A stretch of DNA of 64,000 nucleotides, taken from DASYKS01 sp031404815. Its GTDB lineage: Bacteria; Acidobacteriota; Thermoanaerobaculia; Multivoradales; UBA5704. Of the stretch, positions 28,737 through 37,491 are shown in pieces (positions within the stretch are counted from its first letter, which is position 1; each line of letters starts with the position of its first letter). Below the pieces are notes generated by a model that saw only the letters and a program-made list of their open reading frames with translations, had not been told where the DNA came from and made no database searches. The translations under genes and the position numbers were made by a program. The stretch covers positions 86,905 through 150,904 of the forward strand of contig JANNIH010000019.1 in NCBI GenBank assembly GCA_031404815.1, written 5' to 3'.

Positions 28737-29972
28737 ATGACAGGCGTCTCTCAGAGCTTCCGCCCTCGTGAGCTTTCTGCTCGTCTCGAAGACGCCCTCT
28801 CCGCGCTCCCTGTCGTGGTCCTGACGGGCTTGCGGCAGGCGGGAAAGACGACACTCTTGACCCGCGATTCGGACCTCGGCAAACGCCGATTCGTCACCCT
28901 CGACGACTTTGCGGTCCTCGCCGCGGCAAGGCGCGACCCGGAGGGTCTGATCGCCGGGGACGATCCGCTGACGATCGACGAGGTCCAGCGCTGCCCCGAG
29001 CTCTTGATCGCCATCAAGCGGGCGGTCGACCGGGATCGGCGCCCGGGACATTTCTTGCTCTCGGGGTCGGCGAACCTTGCTCTGCTCCACGGGGTCGGCG
29101 ACAGCCTGGCCGGGCGGGCGCTCTATCTGGAGCTGCAGCCGATGAGCCGGCGGGAGATTCGAGGCGCGCTCGACCAACCTCCGTGGCTGGTCCGTCTCCT
29201 TGCCGGGCATCTCCCTCTAACGGCAACCGACGGTGAGCCGATCTCCTCGTCCGAGGTTCTCGACGGAGGCTTCCCTTCTGTCGCGCTCGGAGTCTCATCC
29301 CGGGAGCCCTGGTTTCTCGGCTACGAACAGACCTATCTGGAACGCGATGTCCGAGAGCTCTCCCAAGTGGCGGACCTCGTCGAGTTCCGCACCGTGATGC
29401 GCCTCGCGGCCCTGCGCACCGGCCAGGTCTTGAACCAGAGCGAGCTGGCGCGCGATGCCGGACTCCCCGTTCGAACCGCTTCCCGCTATCTCGGGCTTTT
29501 GGAGACCTCGTTCGTGGTTCGCCGACTGGCTCCCTACCTCGCGAGCCGGACTTTGCGCCTGATCAAGTCTCCCAAGCTGTTGATCGGCGACTCCGGCCTC
29601 GCGGGCCATCTCGCGAACGTCGAGTCGATCGATGTCGGGGACGACGAGCCGATGCGCGGTGCGCTATTCGAGACCTACGTTGCGCAAAACCTCTTGGCCA
29701 TCCTCGGCGCCCATGCGCCGCGGGCGGAGGTTGGGTACTGGAACGTGCAGGGGCGCTACGAGGTCGATTTCGTGGTGACCGAAGGGAAGAAGCAGGTCGC
29801 GATCGAGGTCAAGGCGGGCGCCCGATTCCGCGATCGCGATCTCTTCGGGCTCGAAGCCTTCCTGCGCGAGCAGCCCACCACTCTGGCCGGAATCCTCGCC
29901 TACAACGGAACCTCGACGGTGCCGCTGGGCGAACGTCTGTTCGCCGTGCCGATCTCGAAGCTTTTGTCGTAG
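28737..29972 (+). CDS. AAA-family ATPase with DUF4143 domain
   Basis: This 411-residue protein has a Walker A motif LTGLRQAGKTTLL, a Walker B-like motif PLTIDEVQRCPELL, and sensor residues in HFLLSGSANLALL. The C-terminal DUF4143 domain contains a PD-(D/E)XK-like nuclease pattern: GALFETYVAQNLL, then YEVDFVV and VAIEVKAG. These single-gene ATPases are widespread and mobile; their role is not established. ATG at 28737 is preferred because a TATACT box lies only 9 bases upstream, so the transcript may be nearly leaderless; the longer frame starts inside that promoter. Confidence 0.85.
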   Translation: MTGVSQSFRPRELSARLEDALSALPVVVLTGLRQAGKTTLLTRDSDLGKRRFVTLDDFAVLAAARRDPEGLIAGDDPLTIDEVQRCPELLIAIKRAVDRDRRPGHFLLSGSANLALLHGVGDSLAGRALYLELQPMSRREIRGALDQPPWLVRLLAGHLPLTATDGEPISSSEVLDGGFPSVALGVSSREPWFLGYEQTYLERDVRELSQVADLVEFRTVMRLAALRTGQVLNQSELARDAGLPVRTASRYLGLLETSFVVRRLAPYLASRTLRLIKSPKLLIGDSGLAGHLANVESIDVGDDEPMRGALFETYVAQNLLAILGAHAPRAEVGYWNVQGRYEVDFVVTEGKKQVAIEVKAGARFRDRDLFGLEAFLREQPTTLAGILAYNGTSTVPLGERLFAVPISKLLS

Positions 29973-30092
29973 AAGGTGGTTTCGCCCCAGAAGCGTTCCC
30001 GGTTTACGTGGGGACCGGCCCTGGATTAGATTCGCTCCTGGCTTTGTTCACACCTGAAGTACGCAGGTCCCCACTGTGCCAGGAGGTTGCCC

Positions 30093-30992
30093 ATGTCGAT
30101 CCGTCCCGTCAAACACCTTTCCCGCTCCACCCCGACGATCGAGGGTGCGGGCGTCCACCTGCGCCGCGCGTTCGGCTTCGGCGACACCGACGAAACCGAT
30201 CCGTTTCTGCTGTTCGACGACTTCAGGAACGACCGCCCGGCCGACTACGCCGCGGGCTTTCCCTGGCACCCGCACCGGGGGATCGAGACCATCACCTACG
30301 TGCTCGCAGGGTCGGTCGATCACCGCGACTCGCTGGGAAACCAGGGGGCGCTCGGGGCGGGCGATGTCCAGTGGATGACCGCCGGCCGCGGCATCCTCCA
30401 CCAAGAGATGCCACAGGGCGACCCGCAAGGGCGGATGCACGGCTTCCAGCTCTGGGCGAACCTGCCGTCCTCACTCAAGATGACCGCACCACGCTATCAG
30501 GACGTGACCGCGCGAGACATTCCGGAGGTCACCGACGACGACGGGACGAAGGTCCGCGTGGTCTGCGGCGATTTCTGGGGGGTGTCCGGCCCGGTCGACG
30601 GCATCGCCGCCGATCCGCGCTATCTCGACGTCTGGGTTCCGCCGGGCACCAAAAAGACGCTGCCGGTCGAGACCACCCGCCACGCCTTCGCCTACGTCTT
30701 CGAAGGGACGGGACGGTTCATGAACGCCTCGGAGCCGCGCGCGGTGGCGACCGAAGATCTCGAAAGCGGCCTCGTGACGCCCAGTTCCGCGGTCGAGAAC
30801 CGCTCCCTCGTGATCTTCGATCGCGGCGACGAGGTCGTCGTCCAGGCGGGCGAAAAGGGGATCCGCTTCCTCCTCGTCTCCGGCAAACCGCTCGGCGAGC
30901 CGGTCGCCTGGCACGGCCCGATCGTGATGAACACGCAGAGCGAGATCCACCAGGCGCTCGCCGAGCTGCGGGCGGGGACGTTTTTGGGGTAA
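30093..30992 (+). CDS. Pirin family protein
   Basis: This 299-residue bicupin has the pirin metal-binding motif in the N-terminal cupin: WHPHRGIETITYVLAGSVDHRDS, then LHQEMPQ and MHGFQLWANLP. The C-terminal cupin contains VPPGTKKTLPVETTRHAFAYVFEG. Pirins are iron-binding; some have quercetinase activity and others modulate enzymes or transcription. ATG at 30093 follows AGGAGG by six bases; the TTG two codons upstream overlaps that site and is rejected. It is a single-gene unit. Confidence 0.92.
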   Translation: MSIRPVKHLSRSTPTIEGAGVHLRRAFGFGDTDETDPFLLFDDFRNDRPADYAAGFPWHPHRGIETITYVLAGSVDHRDSLGNQGALGAGDVQWMTAGRGILHQEMPQGDPQGRMHGFQLWANLPSSLKMTAPRYQDVTARDIPEVTDDDGTKVRVVCGDFWGVSGPVDGIAADPRYLDVWVPPGTKKTLPVETTRHAFAYVFEGTGRFMNASEPRAVATEDLESGLVTPSSAVENRSLVIFDRGDEVVVQAGEKGIRFLLVSGKPLGEPVAWHGPIVMNTQSEIHQALAELRAGTFLG

Positions 30993-31034
30993 GTGGCTAT
31001 CGAGGAACGGCCTCGTCAGATCGGCCCGAGAGAA

Positions 31035-32204
31035 TCACTTGAGGATGCACCAGGCATCCCAATTAAAACGTTCGATGTAGCGGTAGGGGAGTGTACCGTA
31101 GCCGCTGCCGAAGGGGTTCTCGGTGCCCCAGTGATGGTTCCAGCTGTTGCGGACGATAAAATAGCCGCCTCCGGCGAAATCGTCGTCGTCCTCGAATCCA
31201 ACCAGGGCGACGGCGTGCCCGACCCGTTCGGGGACCTCTCCGGCCATGGGCAGCGTAATGTTCCCGTACTTGCGTACTACGGGGTTGCTCATCCACGAGC
31301 GGTAGACCGGAATTCCGATTGCGACCAGGTGTCGGGCCGCGAGCGCTTCCTGTACATCCGTAACGGAACGTGCGGAAATCCGCAGGACCTCGGTGCAGCG
31401 GTAATTGGAGGCTTCGCCGGAGGCGTTCGCGGGAGCTGGGCTCTGTGCGTCGTTGCCTGCGATCTCCTTGCCGTAGTACCGCCAAGTTTCCTCTCGACAC
31501 ACTCCCTGATTTCTGAGGAGAGGAAAGCAGGCTACCAAGTTGTGCTGGCCTGTCGCTTGAACCATGTTCCAATACTGAAACTGCTCCGATAGATCCTGTG
31601 GAGCCCCTGACCTGATTCCAAGGTGATACTCGAGGCACACGACCGAGGCGAAAGCAGTGCAGGTGCCGCGATCCAGTTGATCACGAATCGGCGGCATGAT
31701 CGGATCGATCCAGTTCACTCCGGTCGGTGAGGTCGCGGGTGCGCCCAGCAGGGCGCTGCTGGTCTCGTGCTCTTCTTGCGTCGGCGGACCGGGTTCCTCG
31801 GTTTCCCCGAGGTCGAGGCCGTAGGCATACTCATACTGTTCGTAACGTTGCCAGTCCTCTAGCTCTTCCGCTCCGGCCCGTGTTTCGGCAAGGGCAACTT
31901 CCAGGTTGTCGACCCAGGTCGGAGAGACTCCGAGCTCCTGAATGAAGGAAGTCTGAAAGCGGCGGTCCACGTGGGCGAGGCCCACCAACTCCTCAACGGT
32001 CGTGATCGCATGGTCACGCAGGGCGCCGAGGTCAGCTTCGGCTGCGCCTTCGCTTGCCGCAGCGAGTATTTCGTAGGAATGGGGGAGACCCCGGGTCAGA
32101 GGGGGAGCGGCGAAGTTCGCCAGGGTTTGCAACGAGGTGAGACGACCCTTCGGATTGGTTCGGGCGGCGGACGACGCCCGAACGGTATGCGATGCTACAA
32201 CCAT
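31035..32204 (-). CDS. Papain-family (C1A) cysteine peptidase
   Basis: This 389-residue peptidase has an N-terminal helical domain of about 110 residues, an acidic linker (about 112-150) and a papain domain. Catalytic residues are Gln176 and Cys182 (RDQLDRGTCTAF), His330 (VGHAVALVGFED) and Asn353 (VRNSWNHHWG). No signal peptide is evident, so export would need another route or the enzyme is cytoplasmic. The N-terminal domain (LGALRDHAITTVEELVGLA) resembles the whole of the small protein encoded just upstream, suggesting a shared helix-hairpin-helix-like domain that may serve as propeptide or docking module. Confidence 0.87.
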   Translation of the reverse strand: MVVASHTVRASSAARTNPKGRLTSLQTLANFAAPPLTRGLPHSYEILAAASEGAAEADLGALRDHAITTVEELVGLAHVDRRFQTSFIQELGVSPTWVDNLEVALAETRAGAEELEDWQRYEQYEYAYGLDLGETEEPGPPTQEEHETSSALLGAPATSPTGVNWIDPIMPPIRDQLDRGTCTAFASVVCLEYHLGIRSGAPQDLSEQFQYWNMVQATGQHNLVACFPLLRNQGVCREETWRYYGKEIAGNDAQSPAPANASGEASNYRCTEVLRISARSVTDVQEALAARHLVAIGIPVYRSWMSNPVVRKYGNITLPMAGEVPERVGHAVALVGFEDDDDFAGGGYFIVRNSWNHHWGTENPFGSGYGTLPYRYIERFNWDAWCILK

Positions 32205-32207
32205 GGT

Positions 32208-32516
32208 CTACCCTCCTTTGCGGTAAGAGAACTCCTCCGCCGGCGCGTCGTGCCCGGTCCGATATGGATAGGCGTCCTCAGGCTCACTCGCCAACGCAAC
32301 AGGTTCGACCGGTTCGAGGAGAGATTCGGCCTCGCGGGCGACCCGATCGATCTCCGCCGGACCGACGTGCAGAAGGTTCTCGAGTTCTCGAGGGTATAGA
32401 CGGACGAAATGGAGAAATTCCTCCGCCGTCGAGACGGAGAGCTCGTCGCGGAGGGTGGAAACAAGGTGAGGATCGATGTTCCGTAGCGTCCGCAGGGAGT
32501 GGCCTGGTTTTGGCAT
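32208..32516 (-). CDS. Small helical protein resembling the N-terminal domain of the adjacent cysteine peptidase
   Basis: This 102-residue protein is encoded 3 bases upstream of the peptidase gene on the same strand. STLRDELSVSTAEEFLHFVR and LLHVGPAEIDRVAREAESLL align in order with the peptidase segments GALRDHAITTVEELVGLAHV and ELGVSPTWVDNLEVALAET. The LxxVGPxxID element looks like a helix-hairpin-helix of the DUF4332 kind. A free-standing copy of a pro-domain next to its peptidase suggests an inhibitor, chaperone or substrate adaptor. The start at 32516 is the first ATG of the conserved part. Confidence 0.65.
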   Translation of the reverse strand: MPKPGHSLRTLRNIDPHLVSTLRDELSVSTAEEFLHFVRLYPRELENLLHVGPAEIDRVAREAESLLEPVEPVALASEPEDAYPYRTGHDAPAEEFSYRKGG

Positions 32517-32739
32517 AGGGTCCTCCACAGGGCTCGGCCGGGAATCCTGATTCCCGAGCCGGCTCAGTTGAGTATAAGCCCACAACGCACCCACCCACCT
32601 CGCTCGCATCCTTTCGAGGCAAACAGACCAACCTGGCGCGAGGGCCGCCAAGCCCTGCCCTTGCCGCAAGCCACCCGTTCGGGCGGGGAATCGCCGTAGG
32701 GAGCGCGCTACGATCGACTTGTCAGAGGGTCGATCTCCC

Positions 32740-34659
32740 ATGGGCGAGCAGGACATCTCTTCCGAGCAGGATGCTTTAGAGGCGCAGCTTTTTCTGCGCG
32801 CTCTGCTGTCGGATCTGACCGCGCTCGAAATGCTGCTCGATGCCGACCTGATCGAGAGCGGTGTGCGGCGGATCGGCGCGGAGCAGGAGATGTTTCTGGT
32901 CGATCGGGAGATGCGCCCGGCTCCGGTCGCGGTCGAGCTGCTGGCGCGGGCGGGTGAACCTCGGTTGACCCACGAGATCGGCCTGTTCAACCTCGAAGCG
33001 AACATCTCGCCGCGGCGGTTCGGTGATCTCTGCCTCTCCGAGATGGAGGCGGAGCTGCACGAGGTGGTCGCTACCGCCCGCGCCGCGGCGCAGGAATATG
33101 GCGCGGACGTGCTCCTCTGCGGGATTCTGCCGACGCTGCGCCAGTCCGATCTGACGCTTCTGAACCTGACGCCGAACCCGCGTTACGCCGAACTCAATCG
33201 AGTTTTGATGAAGCGGCGCGGTGGGCATTTCCAGCTCCTGATCAAGGGGCTCGATGAGCTGCGGGTGAGCCACGACAACCTGATGCTCGAAGCGGCGTGC
33301 ACCAGCTTCCAGGTGCATTTCCAGGTCGGTGCGCGCGAGTTCGCCCGGCTCTACAACGTCGCCCAGGCGGCGACCGCGCCGGTGCTCGCCGCAGCCACCA
33401 ATTCGCCCCTCCTGTTGGGCCATCGGCTCTGGCAGGAGACGCGGATCGCCCTGTTCCAACATTCGGTGGACGACCGCTCGACCGCCCACCAGCACCGCGG
33501 GAGCCCGACCCGTGTGAGCTTCGGCGAGGGGTGGCTGTGCAACTCGGTGCTCGAGTACTTCCGGGAGGAGATCGCGCGTTTTCGCGTCGTCTTGACGCGC
33601 CGGATCGAGGACGATTCGCTCGCCGCGATCGCGCGCGGCGAGCTGCCACAACTCTCCGCTCTGCGCCTGCACAACGGCACGGTCTGGCGCTGGAATCGCC
33701 CCTGCTATGGCATCCACGAAGGGCGTGCCCACTTGCGGGTCGAGATGCGCGCGCTCCCTTCGGGGCCGACGATTGAAGACGAGATGGCGAACGCCGCATT
33801 CTTCTTCGGCCTGATGGTCGCGATGCCGGAAGAGTACGGGCCGATCGAACAGGCGATGTCGTTCGACGCCGCGCGCGAGAACTTCTTGGCTGCGGCGCGC
33901 CAGGGTTTGCGGGCGCAGTTCGACTGGCTGGGCGGCAAGAGTATGCCGGCGGCGACGTTGATCCTCGAACACCTTTTGCCGCTCGCCCGCTCGGGGCTCG
34001 CCGCCACGGTCGCTTACGAGGATGCCGATCGTCTGCTCGACGTCCTCGAAGATCGGGTCCGGAAAGAGCAGACCGGCTCGCTCTGGGCGCTCCGCTCGCT
34101 CGGTGGCATGGCCGACCGGGGCACCCGGGAGCAGCGGCACCGGGCGCTCACCGCCGCGATGCTCGCCGAACAAAAGGGGGAGCGGCCGGTGGCGCAATGG
34201 CCGCTGGCAGACCTCTCGACCGAAGACCGGCGCGCCGGCTACCAGCGGATCGAGCACTACATGGCGACCGACCTGTTCACCGTGCGCCCGGACGATCTGG
34301 TCGATCTCGCGGCGAGCGTGATGAGCTGGCGCCACATTCGCCACGTTCCGGTCGAGGACGACGAGGGGTGCCTGGTCGGACTGGTCTCGCATCGCGACCT
34401 GCTCCGCCTGTTCGCCGCGCGCGGGTTCGGAGCGCAGAGCGGCGAGCCGGTCGTGGTGCGCGAGATCATGAAGGCGGATCCGGTCACCGTCTCCCCCGAG
34501 ACGCCGACCCTCGAAGCGATCCGCCTGATGCGCGAAAAACAGATCGGTTGCCTGCCCGTGGTGCGCGCCGGCCGGCTGGTCGGCATCGTCACCGCGCAAG
34601 ATTTCCTCGCGCTCTCGGCCGAGCTGTTCGAGGCGCACCTGAGAGAGCCGGAGGTGTAA
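32740..34659 (+). CDS. Glutamate-cysteine ligase family (GCS2/YbdK-like) protein fused to tandem CBS domains
   Basis: This 639-residue fusion has a GCS2-type carboxylate-amine ligase core: RRIGAEQEMFLVD, HEIGLFNLEANISP, HFQLLIKGLDELRVSHDN and GRAHLRVEMRALPSGPT, about residues 40-430. A linker follows, then two CBS domains (YMATDLFTVRPDDLVDLAAS and EIMKADPVTVSPETPT with CLPVVRAGRLVGIVTAQD). The ligase family joins glutamate or similar acids to amines; CBS pairs usually sense adenine nucleotides, so ATP/AMP gating is likely. ATG at 32740 is taken rather than the TTG seven codons upstream. It is followed 41 bases later by HMG-CoA reductase. Confidence 0.87.
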   Translation: MGEQDISSEQDALEAQLFLRALLSDLTALEMLLDADLIESGVRRIGAEQEMFLVDREMRPAPVAVELLARAGEPRLTHEIGLFNLEANISPRRFGDLCLSEMEAELHEVVATARAAAQEYGADVLLCGILPTLRQSDLTLLNLTPNPRYAELNRVLMKRRGGHFQLLIKGLDELRVSHDNLMLEAACTSFQVHFQVGAREFARLYNVAQAATAPVLAAATNSPLLLGHRLWQETRIALFQHSVDDRSTAHQHRGSPTRVSFGEGWLCNSVLEYFREEIARFRVVLTRRIEDDSLAAIARGELPQLSALRLHNGTVWRWNRPCYGIHEGRAHLRVEMRALPSGPTIEDEMANAAFFFGLMVAMPEEYGPIEQAMSFDAARENFLAAARQGLRAQFDWLGGKSMPAATLILEHLLPLARSGLAATVAYEDADRLLDVLEDRVRKEQTGSLWALRSLGGMADRGTREQRHRALTAAMLAEQKGERPVAQWPLADLSTEDRRAGYQRIEHYMATDLFTVRPDDLVDLAASVMSWRHIRHVPVEDDEGCLVGLVSHRDLLRLFAARGFGAQSGEPVVVREIMKADPVTVSPETPTLEAIRLMREKQIGCLPVVRAGRLVGIVTAQDFLALSAELFEAHLREPEV

Positions 34660-34700
34660 CGTATCGGTTCCGTCCGCGCCAACCTTCGGAGGAGCCGCTC

Positions 34701-35873
34701 ATGTCCGATCTCATCCCTCGTTTCAACGAATTGGGCTACTCCGCCGAGGGTGTCGCCGCGCGGCGACATTGGATCGAGGAGAAGACTGGCGTGGCTCTTT
34801 CAGAGGTCGGCGCCTTTACCTTCGCGGCGGAAGAGATGCGCGGCAAGATCGAGAACCCGATCGGTGCGGTGCAGATGCCGCTCGGCGCGGCCGGCCCTTT
34901 GCGGGTGTGCGGAGAGCACGCGGACGGAATCTTCTTCGTGCCGATGGCGACGACGGAAGGGGCATTGGTGCGCTCCTACGAACGCGGGGCGATGGCGATC
35001 ACCCGGGCAGGGGGTGCCCAGGTCCGGATCTACGTCGACGAGAACCGGATCTCCCCGGTCTTTCTATTCGCGGGCATCCCCGAGGCGGCGGCCTTCGCGC
35101 GTGAGCTACCCGAGCGGTTCGTGGCCCTCTGCGCCGAGGCCGAGGCGACCACCCGCCACGGCCGGTTGTTGCGCGTCGAGCCCTTTCCGGTGGGGCGCGA
35201 GGTGATGGTTCATTTCTGCTATTCGACCGGCGATGCGGGCGGCATGAACATGATCGCCCGCGCGACCGACCGGGCCTGCCGTTGGCTGGTCCAAAACAGC
35301 GCGGCGCTCCGCTTTTACCTGTTCGCCGCGCTCGATTCGGAAAAGCACGCCAGCTCTTCGCTCTTCTTAGGCGGCAAAGGAAAGAAGGTCGTGGCCGGTG
35401 TTCACCTGCCCGCCGCGATCGTAAGAAACTATTTGGGCTCGACCCCCGAGCGGATCCTGGAGCTTTGGCACACCAACGTGTTGGCTCAGCTCCATGCCGG
35501 GGCTTCCACCTGCAACGCCCACTTGGCCAACGGGCTCGCCGCCCTGTTCATCGCCTGCGGCCAGGATGTCGCGAACATCGTGAACGCCTCGGTGGGGATC
35601 TTGCGCTTCGATATCGAAGCGGACGGCGCGCTGTTCGCGAGCGTAACCCTCCCTTCGCTCACCGTGGCGACGGTCGGCGGCGGCACCCAGCAAGGGACCT
35701 CGCGCGAGTGCCTGGAGATGCTCGGCTGCCTCGGCGCCGAAAAAGCGCCCCGCTTCGCCGAGATCGCCGCCGCGTTTCTTCTCGCGGGCGAAATTTCGCT
35801 GATGGCCGCGATCTCGGCGGGCGAGCTGGTGGCGGCGCACGAGACGTATGGCCGGAACCGGCCGGGAGATTAG
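34701..35873 (+). CDS. Hydroxymethylglutaryl-CoA reductase
   Basis: HMG-CoA reductase makes mevalonate from HMG-CoA. The 390-residue protein contains ENPIGAVQMPLGAAGPL, the catalytic glutamate in PMATTEGALV, GDAGGMNM, a lysine region SEKHASSSLFLGGKGKK, the catalytic aspartate in IACGQDVANIV, and a GGGTQQGTSREC loop; a histidine near the end (AAHETYGRNR) matches the active-site His. Motifs are closer to class I than to the P. mevalonii type. No other mevalonate gene is adjacent. It is preceded by a GGAGGAG site at 34688 and shares the direction of the GCS2-CBS gene. Confidence 0.92.
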   Translation: MSDLIPRFNELGYSAEGVAARRHWIEEKTGVALSEVGAFTFAAEEMRGKIENPIGAVQMPLGAAGPLRVCGEHADGIFFVPMATTEGALVRSYERGAMAITRAGGAQVRIYVDENRISPVFLFAGIPEAAAFARELPERFVALCAEAEATTRHGRLLRVEPFPVGREVMVHFCYSTGDAGGMNMIARATDRACRWLVQNSAALRFYLFAALDSEKHASSSLFLGGKGKKVVAGVHLPAAIVRNYLGSTPERILELWHTNVLAQLHAGASTCNAHLANGLAALFIACGQDVANIVNASVGILRFDIEADGALFASVTLPSLTVATVGGGTQQGTSRECLEMLGCLGAEKAPRFAEIAAAFLLAGEISLMAAISAGELVAAHETYGRNRPGD

Positions 35874-35880
35874 ATTCTTC

Positions 35881-36666
35881 CTATCGGAGCCCCTCCAGCC
35901 ATCGACCGAGCGCGGGCACCAGCTCGGCGGCCGGCCCGGCCAGGCGTACGTCCGCCAAGTCGGAGAGCGGGGTCGGCTCGATGTTCACCTCGATCACCAA
36001 CGCGCCGGAGCGCGCCGCGATCTCGATCAACCCGGCGGCCGGATAGACCGTGGCCGAGGTGCCGACCGCGAGAAAGAGATCCGCCGAGAGCGCCGCCGCC
36101 GCCGCGGCCTCGAAGACCCCCTCCGGCAACTGCTCGCCGAACCAGACGACATCCGGTCGCAGGCGTACGCCGCACGCCGGGCAGCGCGGCGGCTCTTGGG
36201 GCGACCGCGCGACCGCTTCGGCCATCGGTTCGCGTTGGGCGCATTTGGAGCAGCGGGCGAATCGAATCGTGCCGTGGAGTTCCAAGACGTTTGAGCTGCC
36301 GGCCGCGAGATGGAGACCATCGACATTCTGGGTTACCACCGTAAGCCGTTCGAAACGCCCTTCCCAAAGCGCGAACTCCAGGTGGGCGGGATTCGGCTGT
36401 GCCGCCGCCACCTGTTGCCAACGCCAAGCGTACCAACGCCAGACCGTTTCGGGATCGCGGGCGAACGCCTGCGGGGTCGCGAGCTCCTCCGGCCGCATCC
36501 GGTCCCACAGCCCGCCCGGTCCGCGAAAGGTGTCGAGTCCGCTCTCTTTGGACAGTCCGGCACCGGAAAAAACGACGGCCCGCCGCGCCGCTCGCGCCCG
36601 CTCGGCCAAGGGGCCGGTGGTCGGTAAGTCGAGGCCGGTCTTGCTTTCGATCTGGGTCGGGCGCAT
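35881..36666 (-). CDS. Sir2-family NAD-dependent protein deacylase (class III-like)
   Basis: Sirtuins remove acyl groups from lysine using NAD. The 261-residue protein has GAGLSKESGLDTFRGPGGLW, TQNVDGLH, catalytic His131 (LELHGTI), and a zinc site of Cys139, Cys142, Cys162 and Cys165. Tyr79 and Arg82 form the Y-x-x-R pair that in CobB and SIRT5 binds the carboxylate of succinyl- or malonyl-lysine, so desuccinylation is likely. It converges on the HMG-CoA reductase gene with only 7 bases between stops. Confidence 0.92.
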   Translation of the reverse strand: MRPTQIESKTGLDLPTTGPLAERARAARRAVVFSGAGLSKESGLDTFRGPGGLWDRMRPEELATPQAFARDPETVWRWYAWRWQQVAAAQPNPAHLEFALWEGRFERLTVVTQNVDGLHLAAGSSNVLELHGTIRFARCSKCAQREPMAEAVARSPQEPPRCPACGVRLRPDVVWFGEQLPEGVFEAAAAAALSADLFLAVGTSATVYPAAGLIEIAARSGALVIEVNIEPTPLSDLADVRLAGPAAELVPALGRWLEGLR

Positions 36667-36740
36667 GCGTGCAGGTTATACCGCGCGCCCGAAGGAGGTA
36701 TATCCTCGCGACCGACCCCATCTCGGAGGCCCGATCGCTG

Positions 36741-37481
36741 ATGAGCGCCAACGACCTGCTCGGCTCCTTCCTCGTCTACCTCGGTCTGTTCGCTGCCGCC
36801 CTCGGGGCGCTTGCTTGCCTTCGCCCGGTGCGCTGGTTGCGCCTTTCCACCCGGCGACGCGGCGCGGCGCTGTTGGCGGCGGGGTTGGCTCTAGTCGTGG
36901 CGGGGGCGCTGGTTCCCGCGCCGCTGCGCCACGCCACGGGCACGACCCGGCTGGATAAAACTCTGCCGGAATACCAGTTTTCTGAGTTTCACGAAACGGA
37001 AGTTCGGGCATCCCCCAAAGCGATCCATCGGGCGATCTGGCAGGTGACGGCGCAGGAGATCCGCCTGTTTCGCGCGTTCACCTGGATTCGCTCCCCTCGT
37101 TTGCCCGGCCGGCGGCAGGACGAGACGATCCTCTCGCCGCCGGCCGACCAACCGATCCTTAAGGTCGCGACCTCCTCCGGCTTCAAGCTGCTCGACGACG
37201 AGGAGGATGAGGTCGTCGTCGGCGCGGCGGTGATCGCACCTCCGGGGCTCCGGCCGACCGGTGACCTGCGGAAGATCCCGGGGCTAGCGTTGGCGGTGAT
37301 GAGCTTTCGCATCGAACCGCTCGGCGCGAACCGCTGCCGGTTGACCACCGAGACGCGGATCTTCGCGACCGACCGAAAGACTCTCCACCGCTTCCGGGCC
37401 TATTGGCGCCTGGTCGCCCCGGGTAGCGCGATCCTGCGCTCTACCTGGCTCGTCGCAATCCGCGAGCGTGCGGAGCGATAG
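36741..37481 (+). CDS. Hypothetical membrane-anchored protein with SRPBCC-like domain
   Basis: This 246-residue protein has two N-terminal hydrophobic helices (FLVYLGLFAAALGALACL and AALLAAGLALVVAGALV) followed by a soluble domain. That domain (HETEVRASPKAIHRAIWQV, LRKIPGLALAVMSFRIEP, RCRLTTETRIFATD) has the strand-helix pattern of SRPBCC/START-like lipid-binding folds. It is transcribed divergently from the sirtuin gene, from a 74-base gap containing AAGGAGG and TATACC elements. Function unknown. Confidence 0.68.
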   Translation: MSANDLLGSFLVYLGLFAAALGALACLRPVRWLRLSTRRRGAALLAAGLALVVAGALVPAPLRHATGTTRLDKTLPEYQFSEFHETEVRASPKAIHRAIWQVTAQEIRLFRAFTWIRSPRLPGRRQDETILSPPADQPILKVATSSGFKLLDDEEDEVVVGAAVIAPPGLRPTGDLRKIPGLALAVMSFRIEPLGANRCRLTTETRIFATDRKTLHRFRAYWRLVAPGSAILRSTWLVAIRERAER

Positions 37482-37491
37482 GCCCGGACCG

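Noticed and set aside
32776..34638. 620-codon minus-strand open frame
   Set aside because: It is opposite the GCS2-CBS gene and its translation is a low-complexity shadow with no motif.
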